This document shows positions 1 through 8,765 of a stretch of 64,000 nt of DNA, one piece after another. Numbering within the stretch: position 1 is the stretch's first letter; each line of letters opens with the position of its first letter. Under the pieces are notes generated by a model, which saw only the letters and a program-made list of their open reading frames with translations, searched no databases and was not told where the DNA came from. The position numbers and the translations under genes are program-made. The DNA is from Saccharopolyspora sp. SCSIO 74807 (GTDB lineage: Bacteria > Actinomycetota > Actinomycetes > Mycobacteriales > Pseudonocardiaceae). Location of the stretch: NCBI RefSeq assembly GCF_037023755.1, contig NZ_CP146100.1:3044001-3108000 (forward strand). The letters are read 5' to 3'.

Positions 1-38
1 TCACCGAAAAACCCTTGTGTAGCAATAGGATCTGTTGC

Positions 39-887
39 ATGACTGTCAACACACGGACCCCGAAAGCTCGTGCTGTCGGAAGCGCACTGCGCAAGGCGCG
101 ACTAGACAACGGGATCAGCCTGCGCGGGTTGGCGACACAACTGGGCAAAGACCCGAGTCAGCTTTCCCGTTGGGAAACCGGGGAACGTGCGCCCAGGCCC
201 ACCGATGTCGCGCAGATCCTGGCTCATCTCGGGGTGACCGGCTCCGAGTACGACGAGATAGTCGAGGTTTCCGGCGGCACTCACGAACCGCGCTGGCTCG
301 CGGTGACCCTGCCCGAGCAACGACAGCAGCTCGCCGCGACTCTCGAAGTCGAGCGAGGGGCGACGGGAATCACCGAGGTGTCCCCGCTACTGGTCCCCGG
401 ACTCCTGCAAACGCGCGAGTACGTGCACGCGATCATGTCGGCTGGTGGCGTGGACGCTGACGAAGTCGCGACACGTTCGGCGATCCGGCTCGGTCGCCGC
501 GAGACGATCTTCGGCCAGGAGCCCGCGACGTTCACCGGTGTCATCGGTGAAGCAGCTTTGCGTCAGGTCATCGGCGGGCCGAAAGTGATGCTCGACCAGT
601 TGAAGCACCTGCTGGAGAGCGGCGAACGCAGCAATGTGGAGATTCAGGTGGTCCCGTTCTCGACCGGCTGGCATCCGGCGCTGGAAGGCCTGTTCGCGCT
701 TTATGAGACGGAGCAAGGGCCGGTCGTGCATCTGGAGAATCGGCGCTCCGGCTTGTTCCTGCATGAGCCCGCAGACGTGCAAACTTACCAGCAGGCGGTC
801 GCTCGAGTCCGGGCAGTCGCCTTGAGTCCCGATGACTCTTCAGCGTTCGTGCACAGGCTCATCAACGAAATGGAGGGCGCGCGATGA
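39..887 (+). CDS. XRE-family HTH regulator with DUF5753 (Scr1-like)
   Basis: Predicted cytoplasmic DNA-binding regulator of 282 residues. Residues about 13-70 form a Cro/C1-type helix-turn-helix (SQLSRWETGERAP is the recognition-helix region), and about 95-275 match the DUF5753 domain that follows such HTHs in actinobacteria (GLLQTREYVHAIM is typical). An upstream TTG at 15 is in frame, but AGGA at 27-30 sits 8 nt before ATG 39, so I chose 39. The stop overlaps the next start as ATGA, which implies translational coupling to the DUF397 partner. Such pairs are abundant in Streptomyces and Pseudonocardiaceae, and some control development or antibiotic genes. The target here is unknown. Confidence 0.9.
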   Translation: MTVNTRTPKARAVGSALRKARLDNGISLRGLATQLGKDPSQLSRWETGERAPRPTDVAQILAHLGVTGSEYDEIVEVSGGTHEPRWLAVTLPEQRQQLAATLEVERGATGITEVSPLLVPGLLQTREYVHAIMSAGGVDADEVATRSAIRLGRRETIFGQEPATFTGVIGEAALRQVIGGPKVMLDQLKHLLESGERSNVEIQVVPFSTGWHPALEGLFALYETEQGPVVHLENRRSGLFLHEPADVQTYQQAVARVRAVALSPDDSSAFVHRLINEMEGAR

Positions 888-1081
888 CAGCGGTCGAGCA
901 CCCGGTCAACTGGCGGAAGTCGAGCCGGAGTCAAAACACGATCACTTGTGTCGAGGTGGGCCGGTCGGCTCGCGGTGCGGCGGTGCGGGATACGAAGGAT
1001 CGGGCTGCGGGTTACCTGACGGTGGATCGGCGGCAGTGGCGGTCGTTCCTGTCCGCGATCAAGACCGACCGCTTCTCCTGA
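884..1081 (+). CDS. DUF397 small protein, partner of the upstream XRE regulator
   Basis: This 65-residue protein matches the DUF397 family: NWRKSSRSQ near the N-terminus, a central CVEV, then AVRDTKD and a hydrophobic WRSFL near the end. It starts inside the regulator's stop codon (ATGA at 884-887). In actinobacteria DUF397 proteins are encoded directly after DUF5753 HTH regulators and appear to act with them, in some reports in a toxin/antitoxin-like manner. The molecular role is not settled. It has no signal peptide or membrane segment. Identification rests on these motifs, the length and the neighbour. Confidence 0.88.
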   Translation: MTAVEHPVNWRKSSRSQNTITCVEVGRSARGAAVRDTKDRAAGYLTVDRRQWRSFLSAIKTDRFS

Positions 1082-1236
1082 CGGCTGCGATGACCTGCGG
1101 CGTTGCCAGCGGAACCGGGGAGCGTCGCAGGCCGCGGGCAGATCGGCCCGGTGTGCGGCCGTCCTTCCGGGAACTGCCGCGAACGGTGGAGGTGAGGGCC
1201 GGGAAAGCCGTCGCGGGCGGTTCGTAGAATCGGTGT

Positions 1237-3873
1237 GTGACACAGACCAGCGCACCCGCACAGCCCCGTGAACTTCCGTCGAGCTGGAACCCGGCCGACG
1301 TAGAGGCCGAGCTGTACCAGCGCTGGGTAGCCGCCGAGTACTTCACCGCGGACCCGCACAGCGACAAGCCGCCGTTCTCGATCGTCATCCCGCCGCCGAA
1401 CGTCACCGGCAGCCTGCACATCGGCCACGCCTTCGAGCACACCCTGATGGATCTGCTCACCCGCCGCCGCAGGATGCAGGGCTACGAGGCGCTGTGGTTG
1501 CCGGGCATGGACCACGCCAGCATCGCGGTGCAGGCACTGGTCGAGAACCAGCTGCGGGAAGAGGGCATCGACCACCGCGAACTCGGCCGGGAGCGCTTCC
1601 TGGAGCGGGTGTGGCAGTGGAAGGAGCAGCACGGCGGGGCGATCCTGTCGCAGATGTCGCGGCTCGGCGACAGCGTGGACTGGAGCCGGGAGCGGTTCAC
1701 CATGGACGCCGGTCTCTCCCGCGCGGTGCAGACGATCTTCAAGCGGCTCTACGACGACGGCCTGATCTACCGGGCGGAGCGGCTGGTGAACTGGTCGCCC
1801 GCGATGCGCTCGGCGATCTCGGACATCGAGGTGGAGCACCGCGAGGTCGACGGCGAGCTGGTGTCGATGCGCTACGGCTCCGGCGACTCCGAAATCGTCG
1901 TGGCCACCACCCGCGTGGAGACGATGCTCGGCGACACCGCCGTCGCGGTGCACCCGGACGACGAGCGCTACCGGCACCTGGTCGGTACCGAGATCGAGCT
2001 GCCGCTGACCGGCCGCAAGATCGCGATCGTCGCCGACGAGCACGTGGACCCCGAGTTCGGCAGCGGCGCGGTGAAGGTCACCCCGGCGCACGACCCGAAC
2101 GACTTCGAGATCGGGCAGCGCCACGACCTGCCGATGCCGACGATCATGGACGAGCAGGGCCGGATCGCGAACACCGGCACCGAATTCGACGGCATGGACC
2201 GGTTCGAGGCCCGCGTCGCGGTGCGCGAGGCGCTGCGCGCGCAGGACCGCATCGTCGCGGAGAAGCGGCCGTACGTGCACAGCGTCGGGCACAGCTCCCG
2301 CTCCAAGGAGCCGATCGAGCCGCGGCTGTCGCTGCAGTGGTTCGTCAAGGTCGGCCCGCTGGCCAAGGAAGCGGGCGACGCGGTGCGCGACGGCCGGGTC
2401 GCGGTGCATCCGCCGGAGATGGCGAAGCGCTATTTCGACTGGGTCGACAACCTGCACGACTGGGCCATCTCGCGGCAGATGTGGTGGGGCCACCGCATCC
2501 CGATCTGGTACGGCCCGAACGGCGAGGTCGTCTGCGTCGGACCGGACGAAGAACCGCCCACCGGCGAGGGCTGGCGCCAGGACGAGGACGTGCTCGACAC
2601 CTGGTTCTCCTCGGGCCTGTGGCCGTTCTCCACGATGGGCTGGCCGGACGACACCGCGGATCTGCGGAAGTTCTACCCGACCAGCGTGCTCGTCACCGGC
2701 TACGACATCCTGTTCTTCTGGGTGGCCCGGATGATGATGCTCGGGCTCTACGCGATGGACGGCGTCGAGCCGTTCAAGGTGATCGCGCTGCACGGCATGG
2801 TCCGCGATCCGCACGGCAAGAAGATGTCCAAGTCGGCGGGCAACACCGTCGATCCGCTGGAGTGGATGGACAACTACGGCGCCGACGCGCTGCGGTTCAC
2901 CTTGGCGCGCGGGGCGAACCCCGGTACGGACGCGCCGATCAGCGAGGAATGGGTCGCCGGGGCGCGCAGCTTCTGCACGAAGCTGTTCAACGCCACCAAG
3001 TTCGCGCTGATGAACGGCGCGCGGGTGCCCGCGGCGCTGCCCGCGCGGGCTGAGCTCACCGATGCGGACCGCTGGATCCTGGACCGCACCGACCAGCTCG
3101 TGTCCGAAGTGGACGAATTGCTGGAGGACTTCCAGTTCGCCAAGTCCACCGAGGCGCTCTACCACTTCACCTGGGACGAGTTCTGCGACTGGTACGTGGA
3201 GCTGTCCAAGGTGCAGATCGACGCGGGCGGCGACCGCGCGGAACGGACCCGCGACGTGCTCGGGCACGTGCTGGACGTGCTGCTGCGGCTGCTGCACCCG
3301 ACGATCCCGTTCGTCACCGAGCTGCTGTGGACCACGCTGACCGGCCGGGAATCCGCGGTCGTCGCGGACTGGCCCGCAGCGACCGGCGAGCACGCCGACG
3401 AGGGCGCGGCGCAGCGGGTGCTCGCGGTGCAGAAGCTGATCACCGAGATCCGGCGGTTCCGCTCCGACCAGGGGCTCAAGCCGGGCCAGCGGGTGGCGGC
3501 GCGGCTCGGTGGACTCGACGCGCTCGGATTGGCCGAGCATTCGGCGGCGGTGCGTTCGCTGGCGAAGCTGAACGAGCCGGGGGAGGAGTTCACCTCCTCG
3601 GCCTCGCTGGAGGTCGGTCTCACCGGCGGGACCGTGCCGGTGGAGCTGGACCTGTCCGGCGCGGTCGACGTCGCCGCCGAGCGCAAGCGCTTGGAGAAGG
3701 ACCTCGCCGCGGCGCGCAAGGAACTCGACGGCACGGAGAAGAAGCTCGCCAACCCGTCGTTCACGGACAAGGCGCCGGCAGAGGTCGTGGACAAGATCAA
3801 GGTTCGCCGGGACACCGCGCAGAGCGACATCGAGCGCATCGAATCCCGCCTGGCGGCGCTGCCTTCGGCCTAA
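1237..3873 (+). CDS. valS: valyl-tRNA synthetase
   Basis: Class I aminoacyl-tRNA synthetase that charges tRNA-Val, 878 residues, a normal bacterial length. The HIGH signature is at residues 61-64 after PPPNVTGSL, and KMSKS is at 529-533. The editing (CP1) domain lies between them, the anticodon-binding domain follows, and the C-terminal arm (about 810-875) is a charged coiled coil rich in E, K and R. The GTG start gives MTQTS and is followed by a good N-terminal match ([16 protein letters not shown]). The 155 bp upstream contains no convincing T-box. As in mycobacteria, folC follows. Confidence 0.98.
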   Translation: MTQTSAPAQPRELPSSWNPADVEAELYQRWVAAEYFTADPHSDKPPFSIVIPPPNVTGSLHIGHAFEHTLMDLLTRRRRMQGYEALWLPGMDHASIAVQALVENQLREEGIDHRELGRERFLERVWQWKEQHGGAILSQMSRLGDSVDWSRERFTMDAGLSRAVQTIFKRLYDDGLIYRAERLVNWSPAMRSAISDIEVEHREVDGELVSMRYGSGDSEIVVATTRVETMLGDTAVAVHPDDERYRHLVGTEIELPLTGRKIAIVADEHVDPEFGSGAVKVTPAHDPNDFEIGQRHDLPMPTIMDEQGRIANTGTEFDGMDRFEARVAVREALRAQDRIVAEKRPYVHSVGHSSRSKEPIEPRLSLQWFVKVGPLAKEAGDAVRDGRVAVHPPEMAKRYFDWVDNLHDWAISRQMWWGHRIPIWYGPNGEVVCVGPDEEPPTGEGWRQDEDVLDTWFSSGLWPFSTMGWPDDTADLRKFYPTSVLVTGYDILFFWVARMMMLGLYAMDGVEPFKVIALHGMVRDPHGKKMSKSAGNTVDPLEWMDNYGADALRFTLARGANPGTDAPISEEWVAGARSFCTKLFNATKFALMNGARVPAALPARAELTDADRWILDRTDQLVSEVDELLEDFQFAKSTEALYHFTWDEFCDWYVELSKVQIDAGGDRAERTRDVLGHVLDVLLRLLHPTIPFVTELLWTTLTGRESAVVADWPAATGEHADEGAAQRVLAVQKLITEIRRFRSDQGLKPGQRVAARLGGLDALGLAEHSAAVRSLAKLNEPGEEFTSSASLEVGLTGGTVPVELDLSGAVDVAAERKRLEKDLAAARKELDGTEKKLANPSFTDKAPAEVVDKIKVRRDTAQSDIERIESRLAALPSA

Positions 3874-3884
3874 CGCTGCGGGCG

Positions 3885-3923
3885 ACGGGCCGTTCGCGTG
3901 CTTCGGCAAGGCGGACGGCCCGT
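3885..3923 (+). terminator. hairpin downstream of valS, possible terminator
   Basis: ACGGGCCGT (3885-3893) and ACGGCCCGT (3915-3923) form a perfect 9-bp stem whose 21-nt loop contains a small TGC-TTCG-GCA hairpin. It begins 12 nt after the valS stop. There is no T run, which is common for actinobacterial terminators. Confidence 0.45.
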
Positions 3924-4036
3924 GAACCGCCCCGTCCGCCGCCGTGGCGCTGCTGTTCGCGCGGTTGCTCGCCGAATTCCTCATGCATCCACCGTGGCCG
4001 GTACGCGGCCCGCCGGGCAGTCCCGATCCACGAATC

Positions 4037-4064
4037 TGTGGATGGATGCGGCGCCTGTGGACAA
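4037..4064 (-). promoter_or_regulatory. pair of DnaA-box-like 9-mers upstream of folC
   Basis: On the minus strand TTGTCCACA (4056-4064) is followed 19 nt later by CCATCCACA (4037-4045). Both fit the high-GC actinobacterial DnaA-box pattern (T/C)(T/C)(G/A/C)TCCACA as I recall it. The surrounding gap (3874-4235) otherwise holds the valS hairpin and, near its end, the folC Shine-Dalgarno AGGGGAG at 4224-4230. I see no further gene in it. Function in DnaA titration or regulation is inferred. Confidence 0.5.
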
Positions 4065-4235
4065 CCTCGCCTGCTGCGCGGGATCAGCGCCGCGCCCGAC
4101 CGATGATGACGAGGCGAATCGGTGGTCCCAGGGCCGTCGCGGAGGTACCTGCCTCCACCGAAGTAGACTTGAGCTGGACGTTTGCGTCGGGACTGTTGTA
4201 GTCGCGGATAGGCCATCGAGGTTAGGGGAGTGCCA

Positions 4236-5603
4236 GTGTCCGGCACCGAATCCGGTGCGCTGCACGAGCTGCGCGTGGTGGAGGCCGAGCTCAACGAGCG
4301 CTGGCCGGAGACGAAGATCGAGCCGTCCCTGGACCGCATCAGGAAGCTCACCGACCTGCTCGCCGAACCGCAGCGCAGCTACCAGGTGGTGCACATCGCG
4401 GGGACGAACGGCAAGTCGTCCACCTCGCGGATGGTCGATGCGCTGCTGTCCCGCATCGGGCTGCGCATCGGCCGCTACACCAGCCCGCACCTGCAGCTGG
4501 CCACCGAGCGGATCAGCATCGACGGGCACCCGATCAGCCCGGAAGGCTACGTCGAGGCGTACCGCGACGTAGCTCCCTACGTGTCCATCGTGGACGCGAA
4601 CAGCGACGTGAAGATGTCCAAGTTCGAGGTGCTGACCGGCATGGCGTTCGCCGCGTTCGCGGACGCCCCGGTGGAGGCCGCGGTGCTGGAGGTCGGGCTC
4701 GGCGGCGGCTGGGACGCCACCAACGTCGCCGACGCGCACGTGGCGGTGATCTGCCCGGTGGCGCTCGACCACGCCGAATACCTCGGCACCGACATCGCGG
4801 GCATCGCCAGGGAGAAGGCCGGGATCATCAAACCCGGCTCGGTCGTGGTGCTGGCCGCGCAGACCGCCGAAGCGCAGACCGCGATCATGGAGCGGGTCGC
4901 CGAGGTCGACGCCACGGTCGCCCGCGAGGGCAACGAGTTCGGTGTGCTGTCCCGCACCGTCGCCGTCGGCGGTCAGATGCTGCGCCTGCAAGGGCTCGGC
5001 GGCGTCTACGACGAGGTCTTCCTGCCGCTGCACGGCGAACACCAGGCCCGCAACGCAGCTATCGCGCTGGCCACCGTCGAGGCGTTCTTCGGTGCGGGCG
5101 CGCAGCAGCAGCTCGACCTCGAAGCGGTCCGCGACGCGTTCGCCAGCGTCATCACCCCCGGCAGGCTGGAGCGGGTGCGGGCCGCCCCGGCGGTGCTCGT
5201 CGACGCGGCGCACAACCCGCACGGCGCTCGCGCGCTCGCCGACGCGCTGAGCTCCGAATTCTCCTTCCGCCGCCTGGTCGCGGTGATCAGCGTGCTCGGC
5301 GACAAGGACGTGCGCGGCGTGCTGCGCGAGATCGAACCCGTCGTGGAGGAGGTCGTGCTGACCAAGAACGCCTCACCGCGCGCGTTGGACCCGGACGAGC
5401 TGGCCGCCACCGCCAAGGACATCTTCGGACCGGACCGGATCGTCGTCGAACCCCGCCTGGACGACGCCGTGGAGACCGCGATCCGGATGGCCGAGGAGAC
5501 CACCGACGACTCCGACACCGTCTCCGGCGGCGGCGTCGTGATCACCGGCTCGGTGGTCACGGCCGGCGAGGGGCGGGCACTGTTCGGCAAGGAGCCCGCG
5601 TGA
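4236..5603 (+). CDS. folC: dihydrofolate synthase / folylpolyglutamate synthase
   Basis: ATP-dependent ligase of the Mur-ligase fold that adds glutamate to dihydropteroate and to tetrahydrofolates; 455 residues. The P-loop GTNGKSS is at residues 56-62, followed by RYTSPHL and the metal-site region, with the C-terminal DAAHNPHGA motif typical of FolC. A GTG at 4230 is in frame, but the SD AGGGGAG occupies 4224-4230, so the GTG at 4236 with 5-nt spacing is the better start. It overlaps the DUF4233 gene as GTGA, the same order as in M. tuberculosis. Confidence 0.96.
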   Translation: MSGTESGALHELRVVEAELNERWPETKIEPSLDRIRKLTDLLAEPQRSYQVVHIAGTNGKSSTSRMVDALLSRIGLRIGRYTSPHLQLATERISIDGHPISPEGYVEAYRDVAPYVSIVDANSDVKMSKFEVLTGMAFAAFADAPVEAAVLEVGLGGGWDATNVADAHVAVICPVALDHAEYLGTDIAGIAREKAGIIKPGSVVVLAAQTAEAQTAIMERVAEVDATVAREGNEFGVLSRTVAVGGQMLRLQGLGGVYDEVFLPLHGEHQARNAAIALATVEAFFGAGAQQQLDLEAVRDAFASVITPGRLERVRAAPAVLVDAAHNPHGARALADALSSEFSFRRLVAVISVLGDKDVRGVLREIEPVVEEVVLTKNASPRALDPDELAATAKDIFGPDRIVVEPRLDDAVETAIRMAEETTDDSDTVSGGGVVITGSVVTAGEGRALFGKEPA

Positions 5604-6037
5604 CCGACAGCAGTGGTTTCTGGTCGCTGCCCACCGCGCCGGAAGGCGTGCGCGACCCGTGGAAGGGCCTGCGCGGCGTCATGGCGGGCACGCTGGTGAT
5701 GGAGTTCATCACCTTCGGCCTGGCGTTGCCGATCGTGTGGCGGTTCGGTGGCGGGGTCTCCGGCGCCGGGTTCGCCATCGTGGGCCTGCTGACGGTGTTG
5801 ATGCTGGTCGGCGGGTTCGTGCAGCGGCGCGCGTGGGGGCTGCCGTTCGCGCTGGCGCTGCAAGTGGCGATGTCGGTGTGCTACCTGGTGCACCCCTCGG
5901 TCGGGATCATGGGGCTGCTTTTCGTGGCGGTCTGGGCCTACATCCTCTACCTGCGCCGGGACGTGGCGAAGCGGATGCGCGAAGGCCGCCTCTACGACCA
6001 GCTCGGCCACCCCGAGGGATATCCGCCGGAGCAGTGA
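5600..6037 (+). CDS. DUF4233 membrane protein
   Basis: Small integral membrane protein of 145 residues with about four transmembrane helices (roughly 30-49, 54-73, 77-95 and 98-116) and a charged C-terminal tail. It matches the DUF4233 family (start GLRGVMAGTLVMEF), which in actinobacteria lies between folC and ndk. The GTG start overlaps the folC stop (GTGA), so the two are co-translated. Its function is not known; the conserved linkage suggests a housekeeping role. Confidence 0.88.
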   Translation: MTDSSGFWSLPTAPEGVRDPWKGLRGVMAGTLVMEFITFGLALPIVWRFGGGVSGAGFAIVGLLTVLMLVGGFVQRRAWGLPFALALQVAMSVCYLVHPSVGIMGLLFVAVWAYILYLRRDVAKRMREGRLYDQLGHPEGYPPEQ

Positions 6038-6060
6038 ACCTGGCCTGATCGTGTAGTGGT

Positions 6061-6095
6061 GCATCAAGATGCTTTGGCGGCATTCTTAGATGCAT
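6061..6095. promoter_or_regulatory. candidate VapB(C) autoregulatory operator
   Basis: GCATC-AA-GATGC (6061-6072) is a 12-bp palindrome. The half-site GATGC recurs at 6089-6093 inside the palindrome ATGCAT that covers the vapB start codon. VapB RHH antitoxins usually bind palindromes overlapping their own promoters, so this is a plausible autoregulation site. Binding is inferred. Confidence 0.45.
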
Positions 6096-6339
6096 GAGAA
6101 CAACGATTGCCATCGACGATGCGTTGCTCGATCAACTCAAGGTGCGTGCTGCCCGGGAGAACACGACCGTCAGCGCGCTGATCGAAGAAGATGTGCGACT
6201 CGGTGAGCTGCGACGGGCCCAGCAGAGCGACCCGGGTCGCGGACGTTTCCGGCTCCGCGCATTCGATCTTGGTCGCCCCAACCCGGGCGTGGACCTCAAC
6301 AACAACGCGGCGCTTCTCGATCTCATGGACAACGAATGA
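6094..6339 (+). CDS. vapB: VapB-type ribbon-helix-helix antitoxin
   Basis: 81-residue antitoxin. The N-terminus (MRTTIAIDDALLDQLKVRA) has the ribbon-helix-helix pattern for DNA binding, followed by an acidic/hydrophobic toxin-binding tail ending PGVDLNNNAALLDLMDNE. It overlaps the vapC start by ATGA, the usual arrangement that couples antitoxin to toxin synthesis. It lies 56 bp after the DUF4233 gene with a possible palindromic operator over its start. The subfamily number cannot be assigned from sequence alone. Confidence 0.9.
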   Translation: MRTTIAIDDALLDQLKVRAARENTTVSALIEEDVRLGELRRAQQSDPGRGRFRLRAFDLGRPNPGVDLNNNAALLDLMDNE

Positions 6340-6764
6340 TCGCCTGCGACGTGAATGTCCTGGTGAATGCGCACAATGTTGCCATGCCGGAGTACGACGC
6401 CTATTCGGCATGGCTCGAGGAAGCGCTGAACGGGACGGTTCCGGTGGGTATCCCGTCGCTGGTTTTCAGTGGATACTTGCGTGTCATCACCCACCCGCGG
6501 ATCTTTCCCCGGCCGTTTCGTCCGGAGCAGGCGCTGGAGGAGATCGCTGCGATTCGGGCAGCCCCGGCGTTCGTCGCTGTCGAGCCGGGTCCACGGCACT
6601 GGGAAATATTCACGGAACTGTGCCGTAAGGCCGACGCGATCGGCAACCACGTTCCCAATGCATATTTGGCCGCTATCGCCATCGAGCACGGTTGTGAGTG
6701 GATCACGGCCGACCGCGGGTTCGCGCGCTACCCCGGACTGCGCTGGCGGCACCCGCTCGACTGA
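6336..6764 (+). CDS. vapC: VapC-type PIN-domain toxin
   Basis: 142-residue PIN-domain ribonuclease predicted to cleave RNA (often tRNA) when freed from VapB. The first acidic residue is D5 in CDVNVLVNA. The SLVFSGYLRVITHPRIF stretch and the final TADRGFARYPGL (D126) are characteristic. In the VPNAYLAAIAIEHG segment, relatives usually have D where this protein has N108, so activity may be altered. It starts in the vapB stop codon (ATGA). The antitoxin-like remnant follows 65 bp downstream. Confidence 0.9.
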   Translation: MIACDVNVLVNAHNVAMPEYDAYSAWLEEALNGTVPVGIPSLVFSGYLRVITHPRIFPRPFRPEQALEEIAAIRAAPAFVAVEPGPRHWEIFTELCRKADAIGNHVPNAYLAAIAIEHGCEWITADRGFARYPGLRWRHPLD

Positions 6765-6829
6765 CCGTTGATCGAGGAGCACCTGATCGTGTTCTTGGCG
6801 ACGGTGTTGATCATCGGTATTCCTGGCAT

Positions 6830-6982
6830 GTGGAGATCAACAACGACATCGCGCCCGACCTGCCGCAGCTGGTGACCCGCACGTTCTCGCTGCCCGCGGT
6901 CGAAGCCGACGCCCGCCCGGGCGTCGACGTCTACGACGACAGCGCACTGCTGGAATGCCTGGACGGCGAAAGCTGGAACTAG
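6830..6982 (+). pseudogene. remnant of a second VapB-like antitoxin (C-terminal tail)
   Basis: An open stretch ends with RTFSLPAVEADARPGVDVYDD and ALLECLDGE, which parallels the tail of the upstream VapB (PGVDLNNNAALLDLMD). The N-terminal ribbon-helix-helix is missing. GTG 6830 is the only reasonable start and lacks an SD, giving 50 residues. Its TAG overlaps the stop of the convergent alcohol dehydrogenase. I read it as the end of a former antitoxin gene left by deletion, although a short expressed peptide cannot be excluded. Confidence 0.55.
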
Positions 6983-8079
6983 CCGATGTCGATGACCGCG
7001 CGCCCCTGGATCTCGCGGCGGTTCAGCGCGTCGTAGGCGCCTTGCACGTCGTCGAACGAGTAGCGGCGGCTCACCGTGTCCTGCGGCCGCAACTGCCCGC
7101 GCGCGACCAGGTCCAGCAGCACCGGCATGTCCCGCTGCGGTTTCGCCCCGTAGGAACCCTTGATCTGCAATTTCCGCCGGGCGATGGTGGCCAGGTCGAA
7201 CTCGCCGACGTTGCCCTTCGGGGCGATGCCGACGACCACGACCTGCCCGCCTTCGACGACCGAGTCCCGCGCCACGCCGAACGTGGCGACGTTGCCCAGC
7301 GCTTCGAAGGCCACGTCCACACCGCTGCCGCCGGTCAGGTCCCGGATCGCGGCGGGCGCATCGACCTCGGCGGAGTTCACGGTGTGCGTGGCGCCCAGCT
7401 TGCGCGCGGCGGCGAGCTTGTCGTCGCTGATGTCCACCGCGACGATCGTCGAGGCCCCGAACAGCGCGGCCAGCTGGATCAGCGAGCTACCCACGCCGCC
7501 GGAGGCGACCACGGCGACGGAGTCCCCGACCCGAACGTCCGCGGCGTGCCGCAGCGCGCCGTAGGCGGTCATCGTCGAGCAGCCGACCGAAGCCACATCG
7601 CTCAACTCCACCTCGTCGGGAACCTTGTACACCGAGGTCGCAGGGGTCACCGAGCGTTCGGCCAGCCCACCCATCGAATACATCCACACCGGCTCACCGC
7701 CGGGCCGGAACAGCCGCGTGTTGCCGTCGTAGAGCTGGCCCTTCGCCCGGTTGTAGCCGAAGAAGTCCAGGCAGATCTCCGAATTCCCGCGTGCGCACTG
7801 CACGCATCGCCCGCACGGCATGATGAAGCTGGTGACCACCCGGTCGCCGACGCGCACACCTGTCACGTCCGGGCCAACTTCGGAGATCACGCCGGCGACC
7901 TCGTGCCCGAGCACGGACGGGGTCGGGAACGGCAGCTCGCCCTTCAGCACGTGCAGGTCCGAATGGCACGCGCCGCAGGACAGCACGTCGATCGCGACTT
8001 CACCGGCGTTGGGGTGCGGGTCGGCGATCTCCTCGATGCTCATCGGCTCGTTCACGGCGGTGTGCACGGCTGCGCGCAT
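6979..8079 (-). CDS. zinc-dependent alcohol dehydrogenase (MDR family)
   Basis: Medium-chain dehydrogenase/reductase of 366 residues, predicted to oxidise an alcohol with NAD(P). Catalytic zinc ligands are visible: C38 in CGACHSD and H59-E60 in LGHE. The structural zinc site is C89, C92, C95 and C103. The Rossmann region has ASGGVGSSL. I chose ATG 8079 because a near-perfect AGGAGGT lies at 8084-8090; a longer in-frame extension to 8190 has no support. The gene stands alone on the minus strand, its stop overlapping the vapB remnant. The substrate is unknown. The 274 bp up to ndk holds both divergent promoters. Confidence 0.92.
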   Translation of the reverse strand: MRAAVHTAVNEPMSIEEIADPHPNAGEVAIDVLSCGACHSDLHVLKGELPFPTPSVLGHEVAGVISEVGPDVTGVRVGDRVVTSFIMPCGRCVQCARGNSEICLDFFGYNRAKGQLYDGNTRLFRPGGEPVWMYSMGGLAERSVTPATSVYKVPDEVELSDVASVGCSTMTAYGALRHAADVRVGDSVAVVASGGVGSSLIQLAALFGASTIVAVDISDDKLAAARKLGATHTVNSAEVDAPAAIRDLTGGSGVDVAFEALGNVATFGVARDSVVEGGQVVVVGIAPKGNVGEFDLATIARRKLQIKGSYGAKPQRDMPVLLDLVARGQLRPQDTVSRRYSFDDVQGAYDALNRREIQGRAVIDIG

Positions 8080-8353
8080 CCGGACCTCCTCGTTCGGACC
8101 GGCCGGTCGGTATGGCCGTCCCGAACCTAGCCCGCGGGATGCCTGGGTACCAAGGGGTCGCCGGGTGATCACTGGACGTGCCTGCTGCATTCGGTTCCGC
8201 GGTCACCGCGCAGACTGCAGGAGCGTTCCCGGCCCCGGCAGCGCAACGGATTCGCGGAGCAACGCCCCGGACCCGATCGGTTCACCTGCGCCGATACGCT
8301 GAGCGCAACGAAGCGCAGCCGGGCCGCGCGCCCTGATGTGAAGGAGAAGCAAC

Positions 8354-8764
8354 GTGAGCGAGCGCACCCTGGTCCTGGTCAAGCCCGACGGGGTCGAGCG
8401 CGGCCTGGTCGGCGAGGTCATCGGCCGGATCGAACGCAAGGGGCTCAAGCTGGTCGCGCTGGAGCTGCGCCAGGTCGGCGACGAGCTCGCCCAGCAGCAC
8501 TACGCCGAGCACGACGGCAAGCCGTTCTTCGGCTCACTGCTGGAGTTCATCAAGTCCGGTCCGGTGCTGGCCGCGGTCGTGGAAGGCCCGCGGGCGATCT
8601 CGGCGTTCCGCCAGCTCGCCGGGGGCACCGACCCGGTCGACAAGGCCGCGCCGGGCAGCATCCGCGGCGACTACGGCCTCGAAGTCCAGTACAACCTGGT
8701 GCACGGGTCCGACTCGCCGGAGTCGGCCGAGCGCGAGATCAAGCTGTGGTTCCCGGAGCTGTGA
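8354..8764 (+). CDS. ndk: nucleoside-diphosphate kinase
   Basis: Transfers the gamma-phosphate of ATP to NDPs. It is 136 residues, the usual length. Lys10 in VKPDG and the phospho-accepting His117 in NLVHGSDS are present, as is the GSIRGDYG loop. An AAGGAG lies about 7 nt before the ATG. The stop is one base from the GTG of the GNAT gene, so the two are likely co-transcribed. The position after folC/DUF4233 matches mycobacterial gene order apart from the inserted vapBC and alcohol dehydrogenase. Confidence 0.98.
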   Translation: MSERTLVLVKPDGVERGLVGEVIGRIERKGLKLVALELRQVGDELAQQHYAEHDGKPFFGSLLEFIKSGPVLAAVVEGPRAISAFRQLAGGTDPVDKAAPGSIRGDYGLEVQYNLVHGSDSPESAEREIKLWFPEL

Positions 8765-8765
8765 A

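Noticed and set aside
1082-1236. Possible T-box leader before valS
   Set aside because: No specifier stem or AGGGTGGNACCGCG-type antiterminator sequence was found; the GAACGGTGGAGG segment is only a partial resemblance.
1012-3984. Very long open frame on the minus strand across valS
   Set aside because: It is the GC-rich complement of valS, made of His/Arg/Val/Leu-rich low-complexity sequence with no domain; valS is unmistakable.
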